Of a DNA stretch of 64,000 nucleotides, positions 25,172-33,563 are shown one piece after another. Both the position numbers and the translations under genes were made by a program. Within the stretch, counting starts at the first letter, position 1. The number at the start of each line of letters is the position of its first letter. Location: the NCBI RefSeq assembly GCF_036898825.1, contig NZ_JARUND010000002.1, forward strand, positions 4,526,001 to 4,590,000, written 5' to 3'. The DNA comes from Streptomyces sp. B21-083. GTDB lineage: Bacteria > Actinomycetota > Actinomycetes > Streptomycetales > Streptomycetaceae. The notes beneath the pieces were generated by a model. That model saw nothing but the letters and a program-made list of their open reading frames with translations, was not told the origin of the DNA and made no database searches.

Positions 25172-26611
25172 ATGGCACAGCGACAAGGCCGGCAACCGTC
25201 CGGGCACGGCTCCACCGTATGGGTCGTGGTCATCACCAGCGTGGCCGGATTCATCACCGCCCTCGACAACCTGATCGTCACCACCGCCCTCCCCTCCATC
25301 CGCGAGGATCTCGGCGGCGGCCTCGAAGACCTGGAATGGACGGTCAGCGCCTACACACTCGCCTTCGCGGTCCTGGTGATGTTCGGCGCCTCGCTCGGCG
25401 ACCGCTTCGGCCGCAGACGCATGTTCGTCCTCGGACTCGGACTCTTCACGGCCGCCTCCGCCGCCGCCGCCCTCGCTCCCGGCATGAACGAACTCATCGC
25501 CGCCCGTGCCGTGCAGGGCGTGGGGTCCGCGATCGTGACGCCGCTGACGCTCACCCTGCTGTCGGCCGCCGTCCCCGCCGAACGGCGCGGCGCTGCCCTG
25601 GGTGTGTGGGGCGCGGCCAGCGGGATCGCCGTCGCCATGGGGCCGCTCATCGGCGGCACCCTCACCCAACACCTCTCCTGGCAGTGGATCTTCTGGGTGA
25701 ACGTCCCGATCGGCCTGGCGCTGATCCCGATCGGCCGGCTCAAGCTCCAGGAGAGCCACGGCCCGAACCAGAGCCTCGACCTGATCGGCACCGCCCTTGT
25801 CAGCGGCGGTCTGTTCGGCATCATCTACGCCCTGGTCCGCGGCAACGCCGACGGCTGGACCAGCGCCCCGATCCTGGGAGGTCTGGGCGCGGGTGCGGTA
25901 CTGCTCGTGGCCTTCGTCCGCTACGAACTGCGCGCCGAGCACCCGATGCTGCCGATGCGGCTCTTCCGGCACCGCTCCTTCAGCGCCATCAACATCGCCA
26001 GTCTGCTGATGTTCCTGGGCATGTTCGGGGCGATCTTCCTGCTCAGCCAGTACCTGCAGCTCGTCGGCGGCTACTCGCCGATGGAAGCGGGCGTACGGAT
26101 GCTGCCCTGGACCGCCATGCCCATGATCGCCGGGCCGCTGGCCGGGGTGCTCTCCGACCGCGTCGGGGGTGGTCCGGTCGTCGCGGTGGGGATGGCCCTG
26201 AACGCCGTGGGCCTCGGGCTCTGGGCGCTGGCCGTCGAACCGGACGCGTCCTACACCAGCCTGCTGCCCGCGCTGATCGTCTGCGGCATCGGCATGGGCA
26301 TGTTCTTCGCCCCGTCCGCGAACCTCGTCATGAGCACGGTCCGGCCGGAGGAGCAGGGCATCGCCTCCGGCGCCAACAACGCGATCCGCGAGCTCGGCGG
26401 CGCCATCGGCGTCGCCTCGCTGGCTGCCGTCTTCTCCTCGCAGGGCGGTTACGGGTCGCCCGCACTGTTCGTGGACGGACTCACCCCCGCGCTCTGGGTC
26501 GGCGCCGGCGCGGTCGCCGTGGCCGCGGTACTCGCGTTCTCGATGCCACGCAGCCCGAAGGCGGACGACCCGCGCGCCAACCCGGCGACCGCCGCCGCGG
26601 GCGCCGTCTGA
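25172..26611 (+). CDS. MFS transporter, DHA2 (14-TM) family
   Basis: A 479-residue EmrB/QacA-type pump with about 14 hydrophobic segments. The motif ALDNLIVTTALPSI of DHA2 TM1 and motif A (GASLGDRFGRRRMF) are present. It exports drugs or metabolites by proton exchange. The frame is open from 25055, but the ATG at 25172, with AAGGAA upstream, gives the usual N terminus. It is divergent from the LAL gene. Its promoter region carries copy A of the duplicated segment. It is not obviously part of either cluster, and its substrate is unknown. Confidence 0.93.
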   Translation: MAQRQGRQPSGHGSTVWVVVITSVAGFITALDNLIVTTALPSIREDLGGGLEDLEWTVSAYTLAFAVLVMFGASLGDRFGRRRMFVLGLGLFTAASAAAALAPGMNELIAARAVQGVGSAIVTPLTLTLLSAAVPAERRGAALGVWGAASGIAVAMGPLIGGTLTQHLSWQWIFWVNVPIGLALIPIGRLKLQESHGPNQSLDLIGTALVSGGLFGIIYALVRGNADGWTSAPILGGLGAGAVLLVAFVRYELRAEHPMLPMRLFRHRSFSAINIASLLMFLGMFGAIFLLSQYLQLVGGYSPMEAGVRMLPWTAMPMIAGPLAGVLSDRVGGGPVVAVGMALNAVGLGLWALAVEPDASYTSLLPALIVCGIGMGMFFAPSANLVMSTVRPEEQGIASGANNAIRELGGAIGVASLAAVFSSQGGYGSPALFVDGLTPALWVGAGAVAVAAVLAFSMPRSPKADDPRANPATAAAGAV

Positions 26612-26651
26612 ACAAGGGGGCAGCGCGACGAGCGCCCCGAGAACCAGCACC

Positions 26652-26670
26652 GGAAGGGCCTGGCCCTTCC
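26652..26670. terminator. Short hairpin between convergent MFS and lpdA genes
   Basis: The 7-bp stem GGAAGGG/CCCTTCC with loop CCTGG lies in the 145-base gap between two converging genes. Its position and symmetry suggest a shared terminator. Confidence 0.6.
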
Positions 26671-26756
26671 TTCCCGGGACGGGGCCCCGAGCCGCGCCGT
26701 CGCGAGGCCGGGGCCGCCGGCCTGCCCCGAGCCCCGAACCCCACAACCCCGGCCCC

Positions 26757-28178
26757 TCACATGTTGATCATGTGCCCGGCGAGGCCGTGCAGGGCCTCCT
26801 TGACGGCCTCTCCCAGGGTCGGATGGGCGTGCACGTTGCGGGCCACCTCGTGCACGGTGAGGTCCCACTGCTGGGCCAGGGTCAGTTCCGGCAGCAGTTC
26901 GGTGACGTCGGGGCCGATGAGGTGGCCGCCGATCAGTTCGCCGTACTTGGCGTCGCTGATGAGCTTCACGAAGCCACTCGCGTCGCCCAGGCCGTGGGCC
27001 TTGGCGTTCGCGGTGAACGGGAACTTGGCGACCTTGACGTCTAGGCCCTTCTCCCTGGCCTGCGCCTCGGTGTAGCCGAAGCTGGCGATCTGCGGCTGAC
27101 AGAAGGTGGCGCGCGGGATCATCGCGTAGTCCAGCTCCATGGTCTCCGCGTCCGCGAGCGTCTCCGCCGCGATCACGCCCATCGCCTCGGCGGCGTGCGC
27201 GAGCATCAGCTTCGCGGTGACGTCGCCGATGGCGTAGATGTGCGGCACGGAGGTGCGGCAGTGGCCGTCGACGTCGATCGCGCCCCGCTCGGTGATGTTC
27301 ACACCGGTCTTCTCCAGGCCGTAGCCGGTGACGTTCGGCGCGAAGCCGATGGCCTGGAGGACCTTGTCGGCCTCCAGGACCTGCTGTGCGCCGTCCTTGC
27401 CCGTGACGGTGACCCGGACCTGCGCACCGGACTCGTCGATCGACTCGACCCGGGTGGAGGTGAGCACGTCGATGCCCAACTTCCGGTACTGCTTGGCCAG
27501 TTCGGCGGAGACCTCGGCATCCTCCAGCGGCGCGACCCGGTCCAGGAACTCGACGATCGTGACCTTCACGCCGTAGTTGTTCAGGACATACGCGAACTCG
27601 ATGCCGATCGCGCCGGCACCCGCGATCACGATCGACCGCGGAAGCTCCTCGGCGAGGATCTGCTCCTCGAACGTCACCACACGGGACGTACGACGGGTGC
27701 CGGGCAGCAGCTTCGGCGTCGCGCCGGTGGCGATGACACAGTGGTCGAAGCCGATCGTCCGCGTCGAGCCGTCGAACAGGGCCACGTCGAGGGTGTGCGC
27801 GTCGCGGAACGTGCCGTGCCCGCTGATCTCCGTGATCTTGTTCTTCTTCATCAGGAAGTGGACGCCCTTGACGCGGCCGTCCGCCACCTTGCGGCTGCGC
27901 CGGAACGCCTCGCCGTAGTCGAAGGAGACCTGCCCGTCGACCTTGATACCGAAGGTCTTCGCCTCGCGCGTGAAGATGTGCGCCAGTTCGGCGTTGCGCA
28001 GCAGGGCCTTGGTGGGGATGCAGCCGACGTTCAGACAGACGCCGCCCCAGTACTTCTCCTCGACGACCGCGACGCGCTTGCCCAGTTGGGCGGCGCGGAT
28101 GGCGGCGACATAGCCGCCGGGTCCCGCCCCGAGTACGACGACGTCGAAGCGCTCGCCCTGCTCGTCCTGCTCCTCCAT
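26757..28178 (-). CDS. lpdA: Dihydrolipoyl dehydrogenase
   Basis: A 473-residue flavoprotein disulfide reductase. It has the FAD loop [12 protein letters not shown], the redox disulfide C48/C53 in [15 protein letters not shown], the NAD loop [12 protein letters not shown] and the C-terminal His/Glu pair H452/E457 in HAHPTLGEA. It re-oxidises the lipoyl groups of 2-oxoacid dehydrogenase complexes (E3 subunit). The frame continues to 28301, but the ATG at 28178 follows an AAGGAA site and begins the normal N terminus. No E1 or E2 genes adjoin it, so it stands alone, as lpd copies often do in Streptomyces. Confidence 0.96.
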   Translation of the reverse strand: MEEQDEQGERFDVVVLGAGPGGYVAAIRAAQLGKRVAVVEEKYWGGVCLNVGCIPTKALLRNAELAHIFTREAKTFGIKVDGQVSFDYGEAFRRSRKVADGRVKGVHFLMKKNKITEISGHGTFRDAHTLDVALFDGSTRTIGFDHCVIATGATPKLLPGTRRTSRVVTFEEQILAEELPRSIVIAGAGAIGIEFAYVLNNYGVKVTIVEFLDRVAPLEDAEVSAELAKQYRKLGIDVLTSTRVESIDESGAQVRVTVTGKDGAQQVLEADKVLQAIGFAPNVTGYGLEKTGVNITERGAIDVDGHCRTSVPHIYAIGDVTAKLMLAHAAEAMGVIAAETLADAETMELDYAMIPRATFCQPQIASFGYTEAQAREKGLDVKVAKFPFTANAKAHGLGDASGFVKLISDAKYGELIGGHLIGPDVTELLPELTLAQQWDLTVHEVARNVHAHPTLGEAVKEALHGLAGHMINM

Positions 28179-28362
28179 GGAAGATTCCTTTCTCAAGGGG
28201 GCGGCCGCCCTTCTGCGAGGGCCGGACCCACTCCCGTCGATCAGCTTGTTCACCCTTTGACGCTGCCCCCGTGCGGCAGCAGCGCCTCGCCGAGAATGCA
28301 CCGGTACGGCATCGCGGACGCGAACCCGGTTCGGCGGAGCGATGGCGCCCCACTTGAAGTAG

Positions 28363-28376
28363 ACAGACCTGTCTGT
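28363..28376. promoter_or_regulatory. Putative TetR operator upstream of the TetR gene
   Basis: A perfect inverted repeat ACAGAC-CT-GTCTGT lies 14 bases before the TetR start codon. The related palindrome at 29075-29091, in front of the oxidoreductase gene, shares AGACAGACC. The pair suggests that the TetR protein represses itself and the oxidoreductase. Confidence 0.7.
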
Positions 28377-28389
28377 TAGTTTTTACCAC

Positions 28390-28971
28390 ATGGACCCCGC
28401 GACCAAGCGGCTCCCCGCCCGGGACCGCATTCTCGACACCGCCAGCGAGCTCTTCTACGCCCACGGCATCCACGCCGTGGGGGTGGACCGGCTCATCGCC
28501 GAGTCGGGGGTCGCCAAGGCCACGCTGTACAAGCACTTCCCCAGCAAGGACGACGTGGTCGCCGCCTACCTGCGACGAATGGACGACAGTTGGCGGAGCC
28601 AGATGCGCTCGGCGGCCCTCGCAGGCGGGGAGGACCCGCGCGAGCAGCTCTTCGGCCTCTTTGTCGCACTGGAACAGTCGGCACAAACGGGCACGCTGGG
28701 CTGTGCGTTCATCAACGCGGCGGCGGAGTACCACCCAGGCAGCACCCCGCACACCATCACCGCGGAGCACAAGCAGACCGTACGTAACTGGGTGCGCGAC
28801 CTGGCCGCCACGGCCGGAGCCGCGGACCCCGACACACTCGCGTTCCAGCTGACGCTTCTCATCGACGGAACACTGGCGGCGACGCGCGTCGGAGACGCCA
28901 CCGCGGCCGCCGGCGCCGCCAAGCAGGCGGCCCGCGCCATGATCGACGCGGCCTGCCCGGCGCACCACTGA
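28390..28971 (+). CDS. TetR-family repressor
   Basis: A 193-residue TetR regulator. The N-terminal HTH (about residues 14-57) carries ELFYAHGIHAVGVDRLIAES and VAKATLYKHFPSKDDV; the rest is a helical ligand domain. Its own promoter region and that of the next gene contain matching AGACAGACC palindromes, so it probably regulates both. It is divergent from lpdA with 211 bases between them. Family members next to MDR-type oxidoreductases usually respond to reactive carbonyls or quinones (known tendency; not shown here). Confidence 0.93.
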   Translation: MDPATKRLPARDRILDTASELFYAHGIHAVGVDRLIAESGVAKATLYKHFPSKDDVVAAYLRRMDDSWRSQMRSAALAGGEDPREQLFGLFVALEQSAQTGTLGCAFINAAAEYHPGSTPHTITAEHKQTVRNWVRDLAATAGAADPDTLAFQLTLLIDGTLAATRVGDATAAAGAAKQAARAMIDAACPAHH

Positions 28972-29002
28972 CCCTGCCGTCCACGAAGGCCGCTTTCTTA
29001 CG

Positions 29003-29067
29003 GCCCTTTCCATACGGCCCCCACACAGCCCCCATATAGCCCCTTTCCATACCGCCCCTTTCCGTAC
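29003..29067. repeat. Three imperfect copies of GCCCCTTTCCATAC
   Basis: Copies lie at 29003-29015, 29039-29052 and 29054-29067 between the TetR gene and the oxidoreductase gene, just before the second operator-like palindrome. They may come from local slippage or be binding repeats. No known function. Confidence 0.6.
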
Positions 29068-29074
29068 AGACCCT

Positions 29075-29091
29075 TCTGTCTGCTAGACAGA
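29075..29091. promoter_or_regulatory. Second TetR-type palindrome, upstream of the oxidoreductase gene
   Basis: A perfect inverted repeat TCTGTCT-GCT-AGACAGA, 57 bases before the oxidoreductase ATG. It shares the AGACAGACC core with the site at 28363, supporting control by the adjacent TetR protein. Confidence 0.68.
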
Positions 29092-29148
29092 CCTTTCTGT
29101 GCACCCCTGCCTACGCACCACCTCTCTCACCGAAAGGACTTGATCCCC

Positions 29149-30165
29149 ATGTCCGAGCAGATCCTGCCCACCACCGCCCGCGCCTGGCACCTCGAGACCC
29201 GCCCGGAGGGCCGGCCGGTACCGTCCGACTTCGCCCTCCGCGAGGTGGACCTCCCCGCACTCGGCCCCGGCCAGCTCCTGGTCACCAACGAGTACCTCTC
29301 GGTCGACCCCTACATGCGCGGCCGGATGAGCGACAAGAAGTCCTACATCGAACCGTTCGCCGTGGGCGCGCCGATGGACGGCTCCGCGGTCGGCCGCGTC
29401 CTGGCCTCCAACGCCGACGGCTTCGCACCCGGCGACCACGTCGTGCACTTCCTCGGCATGCGCGACCACGCCGTCATCGACGCCGCGACCGCCCAGACGG
29501 TGGACCCCGGCCTGGCCCCGCTCTCCACCTACCTCGGCGTGCTCGGCGTCACCGGCATCACCGCCTACATCGGACTGACCCGGTTCGCGAAGATCAAGGA
29601 AGGCGACACCGTCTTCGTCTCCGGCGCGGCCGGCGCTGTCGGCAGCGTGGCCGGCCAGATCGCCAAGCTGCTGGGTGCCGGCCGGGTGATCGGCAGCGCC
29701 GGCTCGGACGACAAGGTCAAACTGCTCATCGAGGAGTACGGCTTCGACGCGGCCTTCAACTACAAGAACGGGCCCGTCGCCGAGCAACTCGCGCAGGCGG
29801 CCCCCGACGGCATCGACGTCTACTTCGACAACGTCGGAGGCGAACACCTGGAAGCGGCCATCGGCGCCGTCAACCTGCACGCCCGCATCGTCCTGTGCGG
29901 AATGGTCTCCCAGTACAACGGCGAAGAAATCGTCGGACCCCGCAACCTGTGGAACCTCTCCGTCACCCGCTCCGACCTCCTGACCTTCATGGTCACCGAG
30001 GAGCTCGACCTCCAGCCCGACTTCATCCGCGACGCCGGCACCTGGCTCGCCACCGGCAAGCTCCGCTACCAGGAGACCGTGCGGGAGGGCCTCGACAACA
30101 CCGTCGACGCCTTCCTCGCCCTCATGCGCGGCGAGAACGTGGGCAAGATGATCATCAAGCTCTGA
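29149..30165 (+). CDS. NADP-dependent oxidoreductase, MDR family (2-alkenal reductase-like)
   Basis: A 338-residue zinc-independent medium-chain reductase of the leukotriene B4/curcumin/2-alkenal reductase branch. The NADP loop SGAAGAVGSVAGQIAK (about residues 163-178), the Y-anchor SVDPYMRGRM near the N terminus and YFDNVGGEHLEAA are diagnostic. It reduces alpha,beta-unsaturated carbonyls with NADPH. The upstream TetR gene and palindrome suggest induction by such compounds. The ATG at 29149 has a GAAAGGACTTG site. A detoxification role is more likely than a biosynthetic one here. Confidence 0.92.
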   Translation: MSEQILPTTARAWHLETRPEGRPVPSDFALREVDLPALGPGQLLVTNEYLSVDPYMRGRMSDKKSYIEPFAVGAPMDGSAVGRVLASNADGFAPGDHVVHFLGMRDHAVIDAATAQTVDPGLAPLSTYLGVLGVTGITAYIGLTRFAKIKEGDTVFVSGAAGAVGSVAGQIAKLLGAGRVIGSAGSDDKVKLLIEEYGFDAAFNYKNGPVAEQLAQAAPDGIDVYFDNVGGEHLEAAIGAVNLHARIVLCGMVSQYNGEEIVGPRNLWNLSVTRSDLLTFMVTEELDLQPDFIRDAGTWLATGKLRYQETVREGLDNTVDAFLALMRGENVGKMIIKL

Positions 30166-30291
30166 CCCCGCGGCCGGAGGTCTCCGACGGACACCGCCCT
30201 CACGACCGGTGAGCAAGTACCGAGAAAACGCGCACGCACACGCAACGCCACGCAACACCACGTAAGACCATGCGACACCACGGAGTGAACG

Positions 30292-30906
30292 GTGACGGAG
30301 ACACAGGACCACCGATCGGCCGAGGTCACCGCCGAGAGATCCGATGCCGCCCGCAACCGCGCCCGCCTGCTGGAGGCGGCAGCCCTACTGGTCGCCGAAC
30401 GAGGAGCCGAGCAGGTGACGATGCGGGAGGTCGCCGAAGCGGCCGGTCTGGGCAAGGGCACTCTCTTTCGCCGGTTCGGCGACCGCGACGGCCTCCTGCT
30501 CGCCCTCCTCGACGACGCCGAGGCGGAGTTCCAGAAGGCGTACACCGCGGGCCCTCCCCCACTGGGCCCAGGAGCGCTCCCGGCGGACCGACTGACGGCG
30601 TTCGGCTGCGCCCTGCTCGGGCGTATCGCCAACGACGCGGACCTGGGCGCGGCATTGGGACGCCAGGTCCCCTACGCCCGCCGCACCGGCTCGGACAGCG
30701 GCCGGGCCTCCCACCGCCACGTCTCAACTCTCCTACGTGACATGGGACTTGACGGTGACCACGACATACTCGCCCACGTCCTGCTCACCTTCGCCGGCTT
30801 CGAGGCGGCGGACTATCTGCGCAGGGAACGCGGGGTCCCCACCACACGCCTGCAGGCCACCTGGGCCGACCTCATACGGCGGCTGGCCCCACCCGAGGGG
30901 GCATGA
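30292..30906 (+). CDS. TetR-family regulator
   Basis: A 204-residue TetR protein. The HTH (about residues 25-68) shows VTMREVAEAAGLGKGTLFRR and FGDRDGLLLALLDD. The ligand domain is unremarkable. The start is GTG at 30292 after a GGAGTGAAC stretch. Directly downstream lies the N-terminal fragment of an alpha/beta-hydrolase, the gene that such regulators commonly control. Its normal partner therefore seems to have been lost, and the repressor may now have no local target. Confidence 0.92.
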   Translation: MTETQDHRSAEVTAERSDAARNRARLLEAAALLVAERGAEQVTMREVAEAAGLGKGTLFRRFGDRDGLLLALLDDAEAEFQKAYTAGPPPLGPGALPADRLTAFGCALLGRIANDADLGAALGRQVPYARRTGSDSGRASHRHVSTLLRDMGLDGDHDILAHVLLTFAGFEAADYLRRERGVPTTRLQATWADLIRRLAPPEGA

Positions 30907-30997
30907 GCGCACGGCCGAGTTCCAGCGCACGCCGTCTCCCGAAGGGAGAGACTTACCTTCGACTTCCACATAAACCCAGGCAAAAGGGGACACAGTC

Positions 30998-31132
30998 ATG
31001 AATGGCAACCCGGCAGCACGCAACGACGTGGTGACGTCCTACCAGAACGCACCGACCCGCACCCTCACCGCCGACGGTGTGACCTTCGCCTACCGCGAGC
31101 TGGGCCCCGGTCCGGCACCCCGGTGGTCTTGA
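30998..31132 (+). pseudogene. Truncated alpha/beta-hydrolase (N-terminal fragment)
   Basis: A good ribosome site (GGGGA) and ATG open a 44-codon frame reading MNGNPAARNDVVTS... then TLTADGVTFAYRELGP, the standard N terminus of a small alpha/beta-hydrolase encoded after TetR genes. At the next conserved block a shift of frame is needed to read GTPVVL, and soon after that the similarity to a hydrolase stops. No catalytic residues remain. The break lies about 45 bases before copy B of the duplicated segment, so the gene was probably cut by a rearrangement there. Confidence 0.75.
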
Positions 31133-31589
31133 GCCGGTTTTGGGCAAGGCGTCAGAACCGTCAATAGGGCGCTCCGTGACGGATACGGTGGCGGATTTGC
31201 TTCCTTCGCGTCCTCGGTAGCGTCGGGCGAAATCAGCGCGCTCGCGCTTCACCGCAGGAGAAGGACATGGCGATGGCAATCCGGAGTCGGGAGCGTGGGC
31301 AGGCGAGTCACTCAGCTCGTCGCGTCTGGCGCCGCGGTCGCCGCGTCGACCACCGAGCCGAATCCGAGGCCGCTCCGCACCGCCGTCCCGACCGCCGCCC
31401 GCGTCAGCGCGATCACCTCCAGCGTCATGATCACAGCGGCCTGCACTGTTCGACCGGACCGTCCAGCCGCTGAGCACGGCCGTACCCATGTACGGACCGT
31501 GTCCGACGAAATGCGGAGATGCCCGGTGACCTCGACGATGAGTCGGGCATCAGTGCGCAGGCCCGCAGAACACCAGAAGGAGTTGGACA
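31133..31589. other. Intergenic region with copy B of the duplicated ~130-bp segment
   Basis: A 457-base interval without a gene that I can support; short frames on both strands show no family features. From 31177 to about 31310 it aligns by eye with 24929-25062: TGACGGATACGGTGGCGGAT, GTAGCGTCGGGCG (31217-31229) and CCGGAGTCGGGAGCGTG keep order and spacing. In the other copy this segment is the promoter region of an MFS gene; here no pump gene follows. It may be a displaced promoter remnant that joined the truncated hydrolase to the metallo-hydrolase gene. Confidence 0.6.
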
Positions 31590-32381
31590 ATGAGGGGCAC
31601 CGTCACCATCATCGACAAGGGCGACGTGCGGGTGCACAGTTACATGGCTCCCGACGACAGCATCAACGTCACCACCCAGCTGATCGAGACCCCGGGCCGG
31701 CTTGTCGCGGTGGACGGGCAGATCGCGATCTCGGGCGCCGACGAGGTCGTCGAATACGCCAAGGAGCTCGGCAAACCACTGGACCGGCTCATCATCACGC
31801 ATGAACACCCGGACCACTTCCAGGGTGCGGCCCGTTTCAACGTGCCCATTCACGCCCTGGCCGTCACGCGTGACCGGATGGCGGCGCGGGGCGACCTCAT
31901 GGACCCGACCGGAATCCCGGTTCCCGCAGCGGAGGTGGCCCCCACCGTCCTGATCACCCCGGGCACCGAGGTCATCGACGGCGTTCCCTTCGTCTTCGAG
32001 GCCCTCTCCGGCGGTGAGACCGCCGACCAGCTGCTGATCCGGCTGCCCGAACACGGAGTGCTGGTGGCGCAGGACGTCATCTACCACAAGACCCATGTGT
32101 TCATCGGAAACCATGACATCGACCGCTGGCAGCTCATCCTCCAGGAACTCGCCGATCCGGCCTACGACACGATCCTGCCCGGACACGGACTGCCCGCAGG
32201 ACAGGCCGTTCTCACGGAGATGGCCGAGTACCTTGAGGCCGCGCGCGAGCTCCTGGGCGACGACGGCCAGGCCTACAAGCAGGCCATCATCGAACGCTTC
32301 CCCACCTATGCGGCTCCCCTGGTGATCGACATCAGCAACTTCTACCTGTTCGGCACCCCGATCGTCATCCCGTCCGCGTGA
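31590..32381 (+). CDS. Metallo-beta-lactamase-fold hydrolase
   Basis: A 263-residue protein of the MBL superfamily. The zinc motif H71-E-H73-P-D75-H76 (THEHPDH), a later H in TILPGHG and SGGETADQLLIRL are visible. Members hydrolyse lactones, thioesters, sulfates or beta-lactams, and the sequence does not say which. A clean AAGGAG site precedes the ATG at 31590. It follows the rearranged region and has no co-directional partner, so no pathway can be assigned. Confidence 0.9.
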   Translation: MRGTVTIIDKGDVRVHSYMAPDDSINVTTQLIETPGRLVAVDGQIAISGADEVVEYAKELGKPLDRLIITHEHPDHFQGAARFNVPIHALAVTRDRMAARGDLMDPTGIPVPAAEVAPTVLITPGTEVIDGVPFVFEALSGGETADQLLIRLPEHGVLVAQDVIYHKTHVFIGNHDIDRWQLILQELADPAYDTILPGHGLPAGQAVLTEMAEYLEAARELLGDDGQAYKQAIIERFPTYAAPLVIDISNFYLFGTPIVIPSA

Positions 32382-32738
32382 CCGCCTGACCTTCCGGAGT
32401 CGCGGCACAACGTGCGCGTGCTGACCGCAACTCGGCCGCCGGCATACGTGACGCACGAAACGCGCGCGGCCTCGGCAGGCAAGGAGGACGCGATCACCGA
32501 CCAGGACCGCCACGAAAAGCACGGACGCGGTAGGTGGGACCCCGCGTACCAGCGCCGCGCCGGGCCACACCACGGCCTGCGCGCAGATCAGCAGAACTGG
32601 GAGCAGCCGGTCGTTGTCCCGAAACACGGGTGTCTCACCAAGGGTGGGCGGCCCGGCTCCGGCTGAAGAGGGATTCCCGTCTCTACCCTGGGTTGCAGAC
32701 GGGACCGGGCCGACCCGGGCAGACGGACGACCGGCCGG
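32382..32738. other. Intergenic stretch, nothing recognised
   Basis: These 357 bases separate the MBL-fold gene from the converging small gene at 32739. Reading frames exist on both strands but show no family features and no ribosome sites worth reporting. No strong hairpin was noticed. Confidence 0.5.
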
Positions 32739-32930
32739 TCAATGCTCGTTCGGGGTCAGAGCGTCGGCGGCCTCCCTGTCCTTGCCGCGCCGCTCGCCCC
32801 GATCCACAACACGCGTCCCGGCGTCCTCCACCTCGCGGAGAACCTCAACCGCGGCTGTCTCGGGATGCTCTTCGTGATGCTGGGACCGGGGCTGGGGCTT
32901 GGGTTGGTGCTTGCGGTCGTGGTGACTCAT
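32739..32930 (-). CDS. Small hydrophilic protein, function unknown
   Basis: A 63-residue protein very rich in His, Arg, Lys and Glu: MSHHDRKHQPKPQPRSQHHE at the N terminus, then an acidic middle (VLREVEDAG). It has no hydrophobic core and is probably disordered or partly helical. I chose the ATG at 32930; a GTG at 32942 is the alternative. It reads in the same direction as the Rho-N-like gene 81 bases upstream, so they may be co-transcribed. I do not recognise a family with certainty. Confidence 0.55.
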   Translation of the reverse strand: MSHHDRKHQPKPQPRSQHHEEHPETAAVEVLREVEDAGTRVVDRGERRGKDREAADALTPNEH

Positions 32931-33011
32931 GCCTCTGCTCACTCGGACGACGTCCCGCCGACGGGCGCGGCAGCGCCGGCTGCCTGCCCAAAGGCTCGCT
33001 CTCCGGCCATG

Positions 33012-33338
33012 TCAGCGGTCGAGGGCCCTGGCCAGTTGCTGTTTGTTCATCGAGGAGCGGCCGTCGATGCCGCGCTTCTTCGCTTCCGCGTACAGCTGGT
33101 CCCTGGTCGGCCCCTGGGAGCCGCTGTGGGAACGCTCGCCGCCGCGCTGCGAGGCGGACTTCCTGTCCCGTGTCGACGTCCGGCTCGCCGTCTTGGACTC
33201 GCCGGAGCGGGCCCGTTCCTTGTTCACCGTGCGGGCCGCGATCTCCTTCGCACGGCCCTCGGAGGTGCCACGCTTCTCGGCGCCTTCCTTGATGTGCTCG
33301 TACTGGCGCTCACGCTTCGCGCTGGAGCCCTGGGGCAT
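33012..33338 (-). CDS. Small basic protein with C-terminal Rho-N/SAP-like motif (plasmid stabilization-type)
   Basis: A 108-residue, strongly charged protein. The N-terminal part (QYEHIKEGAEKRG, EGRAKEIAARTVNKERA) and the C-terminal TRDQLYAEAKKRGIDGRSSM match the pattern of short Streptomyces proteins often labelled plasmid stabilization protein. They end in a Rho-N/SAP-like helix-extended-helix thought to bind nucleic acid. The middle is Ser/Arg/Thr-rich and low-complexity. The ATG at 33338 has a GGAGAGCG site. It is a conserved chromosomal gene in the genus, not evidence of a plasmid. Confidence 0.8.
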   Translation of the reverse strand: MPQGSSAKRERQYEHIKEGAEKRGTSEGRAKEIAARTVNKERARSGESKTASRTSTRDRKSASQRGGERSHSGSQGPTRDQLYAEAKKRGIDGRSSMNKQQLARALDR

Positions 33339-33563
33339 GACGCTCTCCTTCCAGACCGGTACGGCCGACCCGGCCGCACCTGCTTTCCGATCGGTGTCGC
33401 GCGTACCCGCCGTCGGCTGCTTGTCACCCGGAGCGCGGAACGCGTTGATCCCATCTGATGCGGGGCTCCTGAGCGGCGCGAGCAGAAGGCCACCGAACGG
33501 ATGAGCAAGCGGCCGACATGTGCCGCGTGGCTTCGTGCCTCATTGATTTGCGTGAGCGGAGGA

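Noticed and set aside
31267..31473. Small + strand and minus-strand frames inside the duplicated segment region
   Set aside because: No family features, and the matching copy at 24.9 kb does not preserve the frame.
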